Assembly (NCBI GenBank): GCA_000341795.1
Contig: AODO01000006.1
Location: 62,001 to 126,000 of the forward strand
Length of the DNA: 64,000 nt
Origin: Rhodococcus triatomae BKS 15-14
GTDB lineage: Bacteria; Actinomycetota; Actinomycetes; Mycobacteriales; Mycobacteriaceae
Reading direction: 5' to 3'
Below are positions 1 through 9,075 of the stretch, piece by piece. Every line of letters begins with the position of its first letter. The stretch's first letter is position 1. The notes below the pieces were generated by a model. It was given only the letters and a program-made list of their open reading frames with translations, was not told where the DNA came from and did not search any database. The position numbers and the translations under genes are program-made.

Positions 1-2
1 GG

Positions 3-1043
3 TTCGGCTTCACCATGCGTCAGCCGCTCGGTGTCGTCGCGGCGATCACGCCGTGGAACAACCCCGCCGTCATCGCGGCCTGGAAGCTCGCGCCCGCGCT
101 CGCAGCGGGCAACACCGCGGTCGTCAAGCCGGCCGAGGACGCCTCCCTGTCCACGCTGCATCTCGCGGACCTGCTGACCGAAGCCGGGCTCCCGGACGGT
201 GTGGTCAACGTCGTCACCGGCCTCGGCTCCGTCGCGGGTGCGGCCTTGGCCGGACACGGCGGCGTCGACAAGGTCTCGTTCACCGGCAGCCCGGCCGTCG
301 GCCGCGGCATCCAGAGCCACGCGGGCAGCACCTTCCGCAAGGTGACGCTCGAACTCGGTGGCAAGTCGCCGCAGCTGATCTTCCCGGACGCGAACCTGGA
401 GGAGGCGCTGCCGTGGATCGCGATGGGCAACTTCTACCACCAGGGCCAGGTGTGCGCCGCGGGCACGCGGGTCATCGTGCACGAGTCCATCGCCGACCAG
501 GTCGTCGACGGCCTCGTCGCCTTCGCCGAGCAGGCCGTCATCGGCGATCCCTTCGACGAGGCCAGCACGATGGGCACGATCGTCAACCAGAAGCAGTTGG
601 ACCGGGTGATGGGGTACATCGAGAAGGGTCGCGCCGAGGGCGCCGACCTCGTCACCGGCGGAAACCGCCTCGACGGACCCGGACTGTTCGTGCAGCCCAC
701 CGTCTTCCGTGGTCACAACGACCTCACCATCGCCCGCGAGGAGATCTTCGGCCCCGTCGCGACGGTGATGACCTTCAGAACCACCGAGGAGGCGGTGGCC
801 CTGGCGAACGCCACCGAGTTCGGCCTCAACGCGATGATCTACTCCTCCGACATCTCCCGCGTCCACTCCGTCATCGAGAAGCTGCGCGTCGGCATGGTGT
901 GGGTGAACGGCTGGGGCGTGCCGGATCCGGCGCTGCCCTGGGGCGGCCGTGGCGGCAGCGGCATCGGCCGCGAGCTCGGGCGGTCCGGCATCGAGGCCGA
1001 CACCGAGGAGAAGACCGTCCACATCGGGTACACGGGCCTGTGA
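3..1043 (+). CDS. NAD(P)-dependent aldehyde dehydrogenase, 5' end cut by window
   Basis: Oxidises an aldehyde to the acid with NAD(P)+; the substrate cannot be told from sequence. The open frame enters from the left edge, so the true start and the N-terminal part are missing. Visible family landmarks are the ITPWNNP segment near the left edge, the FTGS cofactor-binding turn, the LELGGKSP motif with the general-base Glu, the catalytic Cys in GQVCAAGTR (codon 453-455) and EEIFGPV near the C-terminus. Only about 346 residues are present, against 480-500 for the family, so roughly 30% lies outside. The next gene starts 31 bp downstream on the same strand, suggesting an operon with the CrtC-like protein. 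Confidence 0.95.
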   Translation, partial: FGFTMRQPLGVVAAITPWNNPAVIAAWKLAPALAAGNTAVVKPAEDASLSTLHLADLLTEAGLPDGVVNVVTGLGSVAGAALAGHGGVDKVSFTGSPAVGRGIQSHAGSTFRKVTLELGGKSPQLIFPDANLEEALPWIAMGNFYHQGQVCAAGTRVIVHESIADQVVDGLVAFAEQAVIGDPFDEASTMGTIVNQKQLDRVMGYIEKGRAEGADLVTGGNRLDGPGLFVQPTVFRGHNDLTIAREEIFGPVATVMTFRTTEEAVALANATEFGLNAMIYSSDISRVHSVIEKLRVGMVWVNGWGVPDPALPWGGRGGSGIGRELGRSGIEADTEEKTVHIGYTGL

Positions 1044-1074
1044 CCCGATGACCGTCACCGAGAGGAACACGCCC

Positions 1075-2157
1075 ATGTCCCCCAGCGCGGGAACGGATCT
1101 GGAGATCACCGAGGCCTGGAACGGTCTGGACGGCGAGGACGACGTCCTCACGACCGTGCTGCCCCGGCACAACGCCGCGCACCCGGTGCCGCGGAACCTG
1201 GCGTTCGAGCACTGGTACTTCGACGCCACGCTCGCGGACGGACGCACCGTCATCGCGTTCCTCAACATGCGCCGCCCCGAGGAGCCGGCGCTGGTGGCCC
1301 GGCCCAACGTCGAGATCCTGGTCTATCAGCCGGACGGCACCCGCAGGCAGGTGCGCAGGCGGTACCCGCGGTCGCAGGCGAGCGCGTCGATCCGCAAGTG
1401 CGACGTACGGATCGGGGGCAACCACGCACATGCCGAATTCCCCGACGGCGGGCTGCCGGTCCACCGCGTGTACGTCTCCGAGGACGGCATCACCCTCGAC
1501 CTGACGTTCGTCAACGAGCTTCCCAGCTGGATGCCCGGCGGCGGCGAGACCCGCTTCGGCAACACCGAGGTGTTCGGATGGTGTGTCGGCGCCCCGCGCG
1601 CCGCGGTGACGGGAAGCGTCACCGTCGACGGCGTCCGCACCGACGTCTCGGGCCGCGGCTACGCCGACCACAACTGGGGATTCGGCGACATGACGAAGGT
1701 GATCGACCACTGGCACTGGGGACGCCTGTACGACGACGACTACTCGCTGCTGTTCGCGTCCGTCCTGACGCAGGAGAAGCAGGGCAGGCACCGGAGCCAA
1801 CCGCTGATGCTCGCGCACCGGGGTGAGGTGGTGTCGAGCACCGGCAAGGTCGTGCTGACCGAGGGGCCACCGGTCTTCGACGACCGGGCCGGGCGCACCC
1901 GGCCCGAGTGGCTGACCCTCGAGGTTCCCGACCTCCTGTCGTTGCGACTGGACGTCGAGGAGGTGGTGCACGCGCACGACCTCCTCGACGACGTACCCGT
2001 CGCCCGGACCCGCCTGGTACGGCCCCTCGCGCACCGGTTCGTCGGGCATCCCGGCTACTTCCGCTTCCAATCGTCGTTCGAGCTGTCCGTGGTTCGCGAC
2101 GGTGTCACCGACGTGCGCCGCGGCCGGACCCTCCACGAGCTGGTCGCCCTCAACTGA
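1075..2157 (+). CDS. CrtC/AttH lipocalin-like protein (putative hydratase-type fold)
   Basis: 360-residue protein of uncertain function. The tryptophan- and histidine-rich centre (GYADHNWGFGDM, then HWHWGRLY) resembles hydroxyneurosporene synthase (CrtC) and AttH-type proteins, whose paired lipocalin barrels hydrate or bind hydrophobic substrates. I infer a similar fold, not carotenoid activity, because no carotenoid genes are nearby. Start 1075 is preferred because AGAGGA lies 8 nt upstream; an in-frame ATG at 1048 is the alternative. It probably forms an operon with the aldehyde dehydrogenase, which would fit modification of a lipid or terpenoid. No signal peptide or membrane segment is visible. 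Confidence 0.7.
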   Translation: MSPSAGTDLEITEAWNGLDGEDDVLTTVLPRHNAAHPVPRNLAFEHWYFDATLADGRTVIAFLNMRRPEEPALVARPNVEILVYQPDGTRRQVRRRYPRSQASASIRKCDVRIGGNHAHAEFPDGGLPVHRVYVSEDGITLDLTFVNELPSWMPGGGETRFGNTEVFGWCVGAPRAAVTGSVTVDGVRTDVSGRGYADHNWGFGDMTKVIDHWHWGRLYDDDYSLLFASVLTQEKQGRHRSQPLMLAHRGEVVSSTGKVVLTEGPPVFDDRAGRTRPEWLTLEVPDLLSLRLDVEEVVHAHDLLDDVPVARTRLVRPLAHRFVGHPGYFRFQSSFELSVVRDGVTDVRRGRTLHELVALN

Positions 2158-2221
2158 ACGCTCGATCGAATTCGTACTCGGCACTCCAGCGGTCGTGCAC
2201 GGCTGCGATTAGGGTCGAGGC

Positions 2222-3871
2222 ATGAGCTTCGACATCACCACGACCTCCGCCTGGCAGAAGCTGCGTGCCCACCACGACGTGGTGGGCACGCAGCACCTGC
2301 GGGAGCTGTTCTCCGAGGACCCCGCCCGTGGACGCGAGCTCACCGTCACCGCCGGTGACCTGTACATCGACTACAGCAAGCACCGGGTGGATCGGGAGAC
2401 GATGCGGCTCCTCGTCGAGGTGGCGCGGGTCGCAGGTGTCGAGGAGCGCCGGGACGCGATGCTGCGCGGCGAGCACGTCAACACGTCCGAGGACCGGGCG
2501 GTGCTGCACACCGCGTTGCGGCTGCCCCGGGACGCGAGCCTCACCGTCGACGGCCAGGACGTCGTCTCCGACGTGCACGCCGTGCTCGACCAGATGGGTG
2601 ACTTCACCGACCGGCTCCGGTCCGGCGAGTGGCGCGGCGCCACCGGCGAGCGCATCACCACGGTCCTCAACATCGGCATCGGCGGGTCCGATCTCGGCCC
2701 GGTCATGGCCTTCCGCGCGCTGCGCCACTACGTCGACAGCGGGATCACCGCGCGGTTCGTCTCGAACGTTGACCCCGCCGACCTGGTCGGCAAGCTCGCC
2801 GGCCTCGACCCGGCCACGACGCTGTTCATCGTCGCGTCGAAGACCTTCTCCACTCTGGAGACGCTCACCAACGCCACCGCCGCGCGCCGCTGGCTCGTCG
2901 GCGCGCTCGGCGAGGACGCCGTCGCGAAGCACTTCGTCGCGGTGTCCACCAACGAGGAACGAGTCGCCGCGTTCGGTATCGACACGGCGCACATGTTCGG
3001 TTTCTGGGACTGGGTCGGCGGCCGCTACTCGGTCGACTCCGCGATCGGTCTGTCGCTGATGTGCGTGATCGGCCGGGAGGCGTTCGGCGAGTTCCTCACC
3101 GGTTTCCACACCGTGGACCGGCACTTCGCCGAACAGCCGCTCGAGTCGAACGCCCCGGTCCTGCTCGGCATGATCGGGCTGTGGTACTCGAGCTTCTTCG
3201 AATCGGATTCCCGTGCGGTGCTGCCGTATTCGAACGACCTCGGCCGGTTCGCCGCCTATCTGCAGCAGCTGACCATGGAGTCCAACGGCAAGTCGGTCCG
3301 AGCGGACGGCAGCCCGGTCACCACCCCGACGGGTGAGATCTTCTGGGGTGAGCCGGGCACCAACGGCCAGCACGCCTTCTATCAGCTGCTCCACCAGGGC
3401 ACCCGGCTCGCGCCCGCCGATTTCATCGGGTTCGCCGAACCCACCGACGACCTCGCGACGATCGACGGCACCGGATCGATGCACGACGTGTTGATGAGCA
3501 ACCTGTTCGCGCAGACGAAGGTGCTCGCCTTCGGCAAGACCGCCGAGGAGATCGCCGCGGAGGGCACCGCCCCGGAACTGGTGCCGCACAAGGTGATGCC
3601 GGGCAACAGGCCGTCCACGACGATCCTCGCGCCCAAGATCACCCCGTCGGTCCTCGGTCAGCTGATCGCCCTGTACGAGCACCAGGTGTTCGTCGAGGGC
3701 GTGGTGTTCGGCATCGACTCGTTCGACCAGTGGGGCGTCGAGCTCGGCAAAGCACAGGCACTCGAACTCGAACCGGTGCTCACCGCTCCGGAAGCACCCG
3801 CGCAGCAGGGCGATTCGTCCACGGACACCCTCGTCCGGTGGTACCGCGGCCACCGGGGCCGCGCGGTCTGA
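2222..3871 (+). CDS. pgi: glucose-6-phosphate isomerase
   Basis: Interconverts glucose-6-phosphate and fructose-6-phosphate in the cytoplasm, linking glycolysis, gluconeogenesis and the pentose phosphate pathway. The 549-residue length is normal for the bacterial/eukaryotic-type PGI. Recognisable segments are [11 protein letters not shown] (sugar-phosphate site, near residue 150), [21 protein letters not shown] with the catalytic His, and PGNRPS. The ATG at 2222 follows a purine-rich GTCGAGG. It stands alone, with about 65 bp before it and a separate promoter region for the next gene after it. Confidence 0.98.
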   Translation: MSFDITTTSAWQKLRAHHDVVGTQHLRELFSEDPARGRELTVTAGDLYIDYSKHRVDRETMRLLVEVARVAGVEERRDAMLRGEHVNTSEDRAVLHTALRLPRDASLTVDGQDVVSDVHAVLDQMGDFTDRLRSGEWRGATGERITTVLNIGIGGSDLGPVMAFRALRHYVDSGITARFVSNVDPADLVGKLAGLDPATTLFIVASKTFSTLETLTNATAARRWLVGALGEDAVAKHFVAVSTNEERVAAFGIDTAHMFGFWDWVGGRYSVDSAIGLSLMCVIGREAFGEFLTGFHTVDRHFAEQPLESNAPVLLGMIGLWYSSFFESDSRAVLPYSNDLGRFAAYLQQLTMESNGKSVRADGSPVTTPTGEIFWGEPGTNGQHAFYQLLHQGTRLAPADFIGFAEPTDDLATIDGTGSMHDVLMSNLFAQTKVLAFGKTAEEIAAEGTAPELVPHKVMPGNRPSTTILAPKITPSVLGQLIALYEHQVFVEGVVFGIDSFDQWGVELGKAQALELEPVLTAPEAPAQQGDSSTDTLVRWYRGHRGRAV

Positions 3872-3960
3872 GCGCAGACTCCGCCCGTTCTCGGGCAGGT
3901 CCGGCAAATCTCCGGTCACAGGGCCGTCGATGCCGTACCGTACCCCAGGTCAGCACTGAT

Positions 3961-3976
3961 CTGGACATTTGTCCAG
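3961..3976. promoter_or_regulatory. 16-bp palindrome upstream of the secreted Ig-like gene
   Basis: CTGGACA-TT-TGTCCAG is a perfect inverted repeat with a 2-nt centre, 35 bp before the GTG start of the Ig-like protein gene. Its position fits an operator or an element near the -35 region. No regulator is identified. Confidence 0.45.
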
Positions 3977-4010
3977 CTAACGACCCGGGTACCCGAGGAG
4001 GAGTTCGACA

Positions 4011-5420
4011 GTGTCGAGAAACAGCAACTTGCGACGGCTCGCAGCAGGCACCGGTACGGCGATCGTGGCCGTGGGGTTCGCCGCCGCATTCGGCGTCACC
4101 GAAGCGGCCGCCGCACCGGTGTCCCAGTCCGCGAACTCCGGCCAGTGGACCTTCAACCGAACGATCAGCAACGGCACACCGGCCCCGGGCGAGACGATCA
4201 CCGTCACGAACAACATCCGCTGGAACGGTGGACTCGCGCCGACCATCAGCGCGCTCAAGGACATCCACCCGGCCTGCCTGGCCTACGTCCCGGACTCCTC
4301 GCGAGTCAACGGCAACGGTGTCGGAACCACCAACCCCGACGCGACCACGGTGAGCATGAACGGCTCCTGGATCCGCAGTGCCGTCGACCGCAACATCAGC
4401 TACAGCGTCCAGTACGTCGTCGGCGCGGACTGCGCCCGTGACACCCCCCTGACCACAGGCGCGGGAGTGAACGCCAACCAGGGTCTCGGCTCGACCAACA
4501 CCAACACCGGACCCAACGTGTCGGTGACCAAGGACGCCACCCAGACCACCCTCGGCGTCAACCCCGCACCGCAGGCGAACCGCGCCACCACCCTGACGGC
4601 GACGGTCCCCGTCGCCGCGACCGGTGCGGTCGAGTTCGCGAACAACGGCACCGTCCTCGGCACGGGCAACGTGTCGAACGGCACCGCCGTCTACTCGTGG
4701 ACGCCCGCCGCCGGAGAGGGCGGATCGACGTTCGCCCTCACGGCCAAGTACCTCGGCGATTCCGTTCGCGCGGCATCGGTCTCGGCCGCCCAGACCGGGA
4801 TCGTCGCAGCCGCACCGGCTCCGCCCGCCGCACCGACGAGCGTCACCGTCACCCCGACCTCCGTCATCGCCGGCAACTGGATCTCGGTCACCGGCAACGC
4901 GGAACCGGACTCGAGCGTCAAGGTCACCGCGGGCGACAAGACCTGCACGGCGACGGCCGGCCCGGCCGGAGACTTCCATTGCAGCATCATCACGACCACG
5001 ACCGGCACGCTGACCGTCACGGCCGTCGCAACGAACGCCGTCGGGCCGTCCCCCGCCTCGGCGCCCGTCACCGTGACGGTCACCGCACCGCCGGCCGGCA
5101 ACGCGAACATCGTCATCGATCCGACGAACCCGAAGGCGGGCTTCCCGACGACCGTCGCGGTCGTCGGGGCGGACGCGAACTCGCACGTCGTCCTCAAGAA
5201 CGGCGCCGAGACGATCTGCACCGCGAACGCCGACGCCAGCGGCACCGCCACGTGCACCTGGACGCCGGCCGAGGGCACCCACACCCTGACCGCCGACGTG
5301 ACCTCGGGCGGAAACGCGACCACCCTCACCAAGGTCGTCACCGTGGGCGCAGCACCCGTCGAGCCGGGTGACCCGGGCGACGGAAACGGCTCTGCTTCCG
5401 GACTGTTCGGCTCCAGCTAG
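4011..5420 (+). CDS. secreted Ig-like repeat surface protein
   Basis: 469-residue exported protein. The N-terminus has basic residues, a hydrophobic stretch (GTAIVAVGFAAAFGVTEA) and an Ala-x-Ala-type cleavage region near residue 33. The mature part is Thr/Val/Asn-rich beta sequence: an N-terminal domain to about residue 165 with an even spread of Cys, then about three bacterial Ig-like domains separated by Pro/Ala linkers (APAPPAAPTS at roughly residue 265). There is no LPXTG motif and no C-terminal membrane anchor, so it is probably released or held non-covalently. The GTG start follows GAGGAGGAG. It is monocistronic: a palindrome lies upstream and a strong hairpin terminator downstream. It may act in adhesion or cell-envelope interaction; no enzymatic motif is seen. 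Confidence 0.85.
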   Translation: MSRNSNLRRLAAGTGTAIVAVGFAAAFGVTEAAAAPVSQSANSGQWTFNRTISNGTPAPGETITVTNNIRWNGGLAPTISALKDIHPACLAYVPDSSRVNGNGVGTTNPDATTVSMNGSWIRSAVDRNISYSVQYVVGADCARDTPLTTGAGVNANQGLGSTNTNTGPNVSVTKDATQTTLGVNPAPQANRATTLTATVPVAATGAVEFANNGTVLGTGNVSNGTAVYSWTPAAGEGGSTFALTAKYLGDSVRAASVSAAQTGIVAAAPAPPAAPTSVTVTPTSVIAGNWISVTGNAEPDSSVKVTAGDKTCTATAGPAGDFHCSIITTTTGTLTVTAVATNAVGPSPASAPVTVTVTAPPAGNANIVIDPTNPKAGFPTTVAVVGADANSHVVLKNGAETICTANADASGTATCTWTPAEGTHTLTADVTSGGNATTLTKVVTVGAAPVEPGDPGDGNGSASGLFGSS

Positions 5421-5437
5421 GCTCCACCGCTTCACCG

Positions 5438-5482
5438 CCGGCCCCCATCGACGCGTGGTGTCGTTGGGGGCCGGTCCTTTTC
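5438..5482 (+). terminator. Rho-independent-like terminator after the Ig-like gene
   Basis: A 10-bp G+C stem (CCGGCCCCCA with TGGGGGCCGG) has an inner CGAC/GTCG extension and is followed by TCCTTTTC. It begins 17 bp after the stop codon and sits between convergent genes. Confidence 0.85.
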
Positions 5483-5591
5483 GTGCGAGCGGCCCAGTCC
5501 TCCGGAATCGCCACGACCCTGTGCACGGGCGCCGCCGAGCGCGATGGCACCGGAAAACCTCTTGGATCTCGCCTTTTCCGAGCGCCGTGTC

Positions 5592-6428
5592 TCACGCCGC
5601 GTGGTCGTGCGGCGGCAGGTGCAGCCAGGCGTCGGTGGCCCGGATGCTGCCGCGACGATAGACGACGCGCGCGGCGAGATCACGCTCGGTCAGCCAGCGC
5701 AACGCCGCGACACCCTGCCCGAGCGCGGCGGCCGCGGACGCGTACGCCAGGAGGCCGTCGGCGGCGGCAACGGTCACGCTGTCCAGCCCCGATTCGACGA
5801 TCCCCGCCTCGGTCCGCACCGTGGCCATCGCGCCACCCGCCCGGACCTCGACCTGCTCGTCGGCCGCCACCGGCGGGCCCGCCAGATCCACCTGCCAGCC
5901 GCCGATCGGGCAGTGTCCCCATGTCGCGACGACGTCGACACCGCCGAGGACCGGCGCCGACGTCCCGATCCGCACACACACCCCACATTCGAGGGCGTCC
6001 GCGGCACGCCGGGCGGCCCGGTGCGCGGCGATGGACTTCGCGGGGTCGGTCAGGTCGAGGAAGGCGCCGAACGGGGCGAACACGGTGTCCCCGTCGACGC
6101 GGATGTCGGTGAAGGACGGCTCGGTCTCGGGCGGGAGCACGCCGTCGACGTTCTCGACCGCGAGCGGGGAGACCGCACCGCCGGTCATCCGTGCGGCCCA
6201 CAGTGCAGCTCTGATCAGACCGCCCAGTTCGGGACTCACCCGGATCGGCGTGCCCTGCGCCTGATTGACCTCGTGGATCTCGGCGTCGCCCCGGCCCAGG
6301 TCACAGACGTCACGCGCCCGCTCCAGCGCCGATTTCACGATCTCGGCGGCCTCGCCGAGCGCGGCCCACTCGGTGACCCGGACCTCGATCTCGCTTCCCC
6401 AGGTGGTCCACTGTGTACTCGGGGTCAT
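5592..6428 (-). CDS. ApbE-like FAD:protein FMN transferase, divergent
   Basis: 278 residues resembling the ApbE family, which attaches FMN from FAD to Thr/Ser of target flavoproteins. It shows the typical order: an N-terminal WGSEIEV strand, the CDLGRGDAEIHEVN region, VSPELGGLIRAAL, TGGAVSPL, and a C-terminal GLDSVTVAAADGLLAYASAA segment. It lacks a lipoprotein signal, and the usual DLGGIAKG-type Mg/FAD segment is replaced by DLTDPAKSIAAHRA, so activity may be altered. The ATG at 6428 is the first good methionine before the conserved region. No flavinylation target (Nqr/Rnf or FMN-binding domain) is visible in the window. Confidence 0.75.
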   Translation of the reverse strand: MTPSTQWTTWGSEIEVRVTEWAALGEAAEIVKSALERARDVCDLGRGDAEIHEVNQAQGTPIRVSPELGGLIRAALWAARMTGGAVSPLAVENVDGVLPPETEPSFTDIRVDGDTVFAPFGAFLDLTDPAKSIAAHRAARRAADALECGVCVRIGTSAPVLGGVDVVATWGHCPIGGWQVDLAGPPVAADEQVEVRAGGAMATVRTEAGIVESGLDSVTVAAADGLLAYASAAAALGQGVAALRWLTERDLAARVVYRRGSIRATDAWLHLPPHDHAA

Positions 6429-6646
6429 GACGACTCTCCACGACGAACTCGAACGCCGACTTCGCTGGTCAGCGGCTGTTGAATCTCCAGTATGCGCCCA
6501 CTTTCTGTGGACGGTCTGTGAGTTCTGTCCGCACTCGGGGCGAGGCTCGCCCCGCGATCGCGGGCGTCGGAGTCTTGTACAGTCGCTCCCGACACGCGTG
6601 GGCACGCGCCGACGACGGCCGAGACACCCGAGGAGAGCCGAAACCC

Positions 6647-7447
6647 ATGAGCGAGCACAGGATTCGCATCGACATCGACGACGCCGGCGTCGCCACCGTC
6701 ACACTCGACCGGGCCGAGAAGCACAACGCGCTGGACCGGGCGATGTTCGATGCCATCGTCGATGCCGCGGACCGGCTCGCACACGACCGTCGGGTACGTG
6801 CCGTCGTCGTGCACGGCGACGGGAAGAGCTTCTGCTCCGGCCTCGACATCTCCAGCCTCGGCGAGGGCGGCGGCCCCAGCGAGCTGCTCGCGCGGGAAGA
6901 CGGGCACCTCGCCAATCTCGCGCAGCGGGTGTCAGTCGACTGGAGCCGCGTCCCGGCGCCCGTGATCGCCGCGATCACGGGCAACTGCTTCGGTGGCGGC
7001 CTCCAGATCGCGCTCGGCGCCGACATCCGATACGCCTCCCCGGACGCGAAGCTGTCGGTCATGGAGGTCAAGTGGGGTCTCGTCCCCGACATGGGGATCA
7101 CCCAGAGCCTGCCGCGCCTGGTCGGCATCGACGTCGCGAAGGAGCTGACCTTCACCGGACGCATCCTGTCCGGCACCGAAGCGCACGCCCTCGGCCTCGT
7201 GACCCGCGCGGTCGAGGATCCGCTCTTGGCGGCGCTCGAACTGGCCCGCGAGATCGCCGGGAAGTCGCCGCACGCGGTCCAGGCCGCCAAGCGCCTCTAC
7301 GACGAGACGTGGGCGGGTGACGATCCGGCGTCCGCACTGCTGTTGGAGAGCGAACTCCAGGTGTCCCTGATGGGATCGCCGAACCAGCTCGAAGCCGTCG
7401 CCGCGGGAATGGCGAAGCGCTCCGCCAACTTCGTCGACCCGGCCTGA
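6647..7447 (+). CDS. enoyl-CoA hydratase/isomerase family (crotonase) protein
   Basis: 266-residue crotonase-fold protein, probably hydrating or isomerising an acyl-CoA in fatty-acid or related degradation. The oxyanion-hole segments are visible: SFCSGLDISSLG near residue 63, and ITGNCFGGGLQIALGADIR. The usual EDSKF-type Glu is in a region reading SVMEVKWGLVPDMG, typical of the echA group. The ATG start has GGAG about 11 nt upstream. The downstream condensation-fold gene starts 13 bp after its stop codon and is probably cotranscribed. Confidence 0.9.
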   Translation: MSEHRIRIDIDDAGVATVTLDRAEKHNALDRAMFDAIVDAADRLAHDRRVRAVVVHGDGKSFCSGLDISSLGEGGGPSELLAREDGHLANLAQRVSVDWSRVPAPVIAAITGNCFGGGLQIALGADIRYASPDAKLSVMEVKWGLVPDMGITQSLPRLVGIDVAKELTFTGRILSGTEAHALGLVTRAVEDPLLAALELAREIAGKSPHAVQAAKRLYDETWAGDDPASALLLESELQVSLMGSPNQLEAVAAGMAKRSANFVDPA

Positions 7448-7460
7448 GCGGACCGCTCGC

Positions 7461-8744
7461 GTGACCCGGCCCCGCGCATCGCGCCTGAGCGTGGTCGACG
7501 AGATGTTCCTGCGGACCCACCGCGGCTACGGAACCCCGGTCGTGATGCAGGGCGTGTGGCGTGGCGGCGACGTCGACCCTGCCGAGCTCGTCCAGGTGCA
7601 CGAGGCGCTGGCACGAGGACCCCTGTCCCACACCGTCGTTCGGCCCGGCGTCCCCGGCGCACGGCCGCGCCGGAGGCCCGGAGCCGAGCCCTGGCCAGTG
7701 GAGTGGGCGTCACAGCCGATCGACCGCGACGCGACGGTCGAGTGGGCGGACGACGTCGCCTCGCGCAACGTCGACCCCACCCAGGGCGCGGGCTGGCGGA
7801 TCGCGGCGGCCCGGCTGCGCGGCGGCGGGACGGTGGTGTCCCTCGTGTGCTCGCACGTGATCACCGACGCGCACGGGCTCGCGGCGATCCTGGCCGCCGC
7901 GATGTCGGGCACCGCACTGCCCCCGGCGCCCGACCCGGCCCACCCGTTCCTCGACGACGTGCACGACGCGGTCCGCATGATCACCGTTGTCGGTGCCCGC
8001 ACGCTTCGCGCAGTCGCCGGACTGGCCCTGCATCCGTCCCGCCGTGCCGAACTGCGCTCCGCACCTGTGCGCGCTTTTGGTAGCCAGAGCTACCAAAAGC
8101 GCGCACAGGTGCCGGAGACACTGATCGTCGACGTGGACGCCGAGCGCTGGGACACCGAAGCGGCCCGCACCGGCGGCACCCCCAATTCGCTGCTGGTGGC
8201 CGTGGTGGCGGCGATTGCCGGGCGGCACGACACGGCCGTGCAGGTCAGCGTGCCGGTGAGCCGGCGAACCGCCGCGAACGGCGGCTCGAACGAGATCGAC
8301 ATGACGGAGTTGACGGTTCGGCCCACCGACACTCCCGCCGTCACGCGAACCCTCCTGCGCGAGGCCTACCTGCGTCCACCGATGTCCAGTCCGGCCGGGT
8401 TCCCGCCGGAACTGCTCCAGCTCGTTCCCGACCGGATCGCACACCGCCTCGCCCCCGATCCCGGCGAGCGCGACGTACTCTGCTCGAACATCGGGACCAT
8501 CCCCGCCGGGCTCGCCGACCTCGGCGGCGCGAGCGCCGACGCGATCGCGGCCCGCGCCGTACACCCCGGGATCGATCCCCGGCAGCTCGCGGCATCGGCG
8601 AACCGGCTGTCCGCGTACCTGTGCCGGCTGGGCGATCGCTACACCCTGTCCCTGGTCTCGAAGGATCGCGGACTGCGCGCGCGTACGACGGCCGTGCTCG
8701 CCGCTCACGGCATCACCGCGCACGGCTGGGACGACCCGGCATAG
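7461..8744 (+). CDS. condensation/acyltransferase-fold protein interrupted by a coding palindrome
   Basis: 427-residue protein of the condensation-domain/CoA-dependent acyltransferase superfamily (similar to WS/DGAT, Pap and NRPS C domains). The variant HxxxD motif is SHVITDAHG with His132 and Asp136; the first His of the usual HHxxxDG is Ser. The PVSRRT and CSNIGTIPAGLADLGG segments are typical of the C-terminal half. It may acylate a lipid or alcohol; the substrate is unknown. Residues about 199-219 are encoded by a near-perfect 24-bp-stem inverted repeat that keeps the frame open, so this region looks like an inserted repeat element. The GTG start follows the crotonase gene by 13 bp. Confidence 0.75.
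   Translation: MTRPRASRLSVVDEMFLRTHRGYGTPVVMQGVWRGGDVDPAELVQVHEALARGPLSHTVVRPGVPGARPRRRPGAEPWPVEWASQPIDRDATVEWADDVASRNVDPTQGAGWRIAAARLRGGGTVVSLVCSHVITDAHGLAAILAAAMSGTALPPAPDPAHPFLDDVHDAVRMITVVGARTLRAVAGLALHPSRRAELRSAPVRAFGSQSYQKRAQVPETLIVDVDAERWDTEAARTGGTPNSLLVAVVAAIAGRHDTAVQVSVPVSRRTAANGGSNEIDMTELTVRPTDTPAVTRTLLREAYLRPPMSSPAGFPPELLQLVPDRIAHRLAPDPGERDVLCSNIGTIPAGLADLGGASADAIAARAVHPGIDPRQLAASANRLSAYLCRLGDRYTLSLVSKDRGLRARTTAVLAAHGITAHGWDDPA
8055..8117. repeat. long perfect inverted repeat inside a coding sequence (dispersed palindromic element, copy 1)
   Basis: The arms 8061-8084 and 8089-8112 are perfect 24-nt inverted copies around a CAGA loop. Allowing one bulged C, CTCC/GGAG extends the stem by 4 bp. 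It lies wholly within the condensation-fold gene and is translated. The outer GCGCTCCGC, the CCTGTGC segment and the inner GGTAGC match the intergenic element at 46007-46069, so both belong to one repeat family. Confidence 0.9.
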
Positions 8745-8794
8745 GGTGAAGCGGTCAGACCCGCCGTCCGATCCGACACGAGTGGAGTCCACCG

Positions 8795-9040
8795 ATGAGC
8801 GAACAGGACATTCTGGCCCGCATCCGCGAACTCGTCGACGCGGAGCACGCCTTGCGCGCGAGAACCGAATCCGGTGACCTCGACCCCGCCACCGAACAGG
8901 CGCAACTCACCGCACTCGAGCAGACCCTGGACCAGTGCTGGGACCTGCTCCGGCAGCGTCGCGCCCGTATCGACTCCGGGCTGCCCGCGGACGAGGTGCC
9001 GGTCAGCCCCGCCACGCAGGTGGAGGGGTACCTGCAATAG
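8795..9040 (+). CDS. DUF2630 family small protein
   Basis: 81-residue acidic helical protein matching the actinobacterial DUF2630 pattern: an N-terminal DILARIRELVDAEHALR helix, an ALEQTLDQCWDLLRQRRA helix and the ending QVEGYLQ. Function is unknown; the two amphipathic helices suggest a small coiled or helical bundle. The ATG at 8795 is followed directly by the conserved SEQDIL. It lies 35 bp upstream of the flavoprotein gene and may be cotranscribed. Confidence 0.85.
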   Translation: MSEQDILARIRELVDAEHALRARTESGDLDPATEQAQLTALEQTLDQCWDLLRQRRARIDSGLPADEVPVSPATQVEGYLQ

Positions 9041-9075
9041 CGGCGCGCGAGCGCCTTCCGCTCTACGGTGGTCGC

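Noticed and set aside
3780-5435. 551-codon open frame on the minus strand opposite the Ig-like gene
   Set aside because: It is a shadow of the Ig-like gene: low complexity, Arg/Gly/Asp-rich, no domain, and overlaps a clear secreted protein with signal peptide, ribosome-binding site and terminator.
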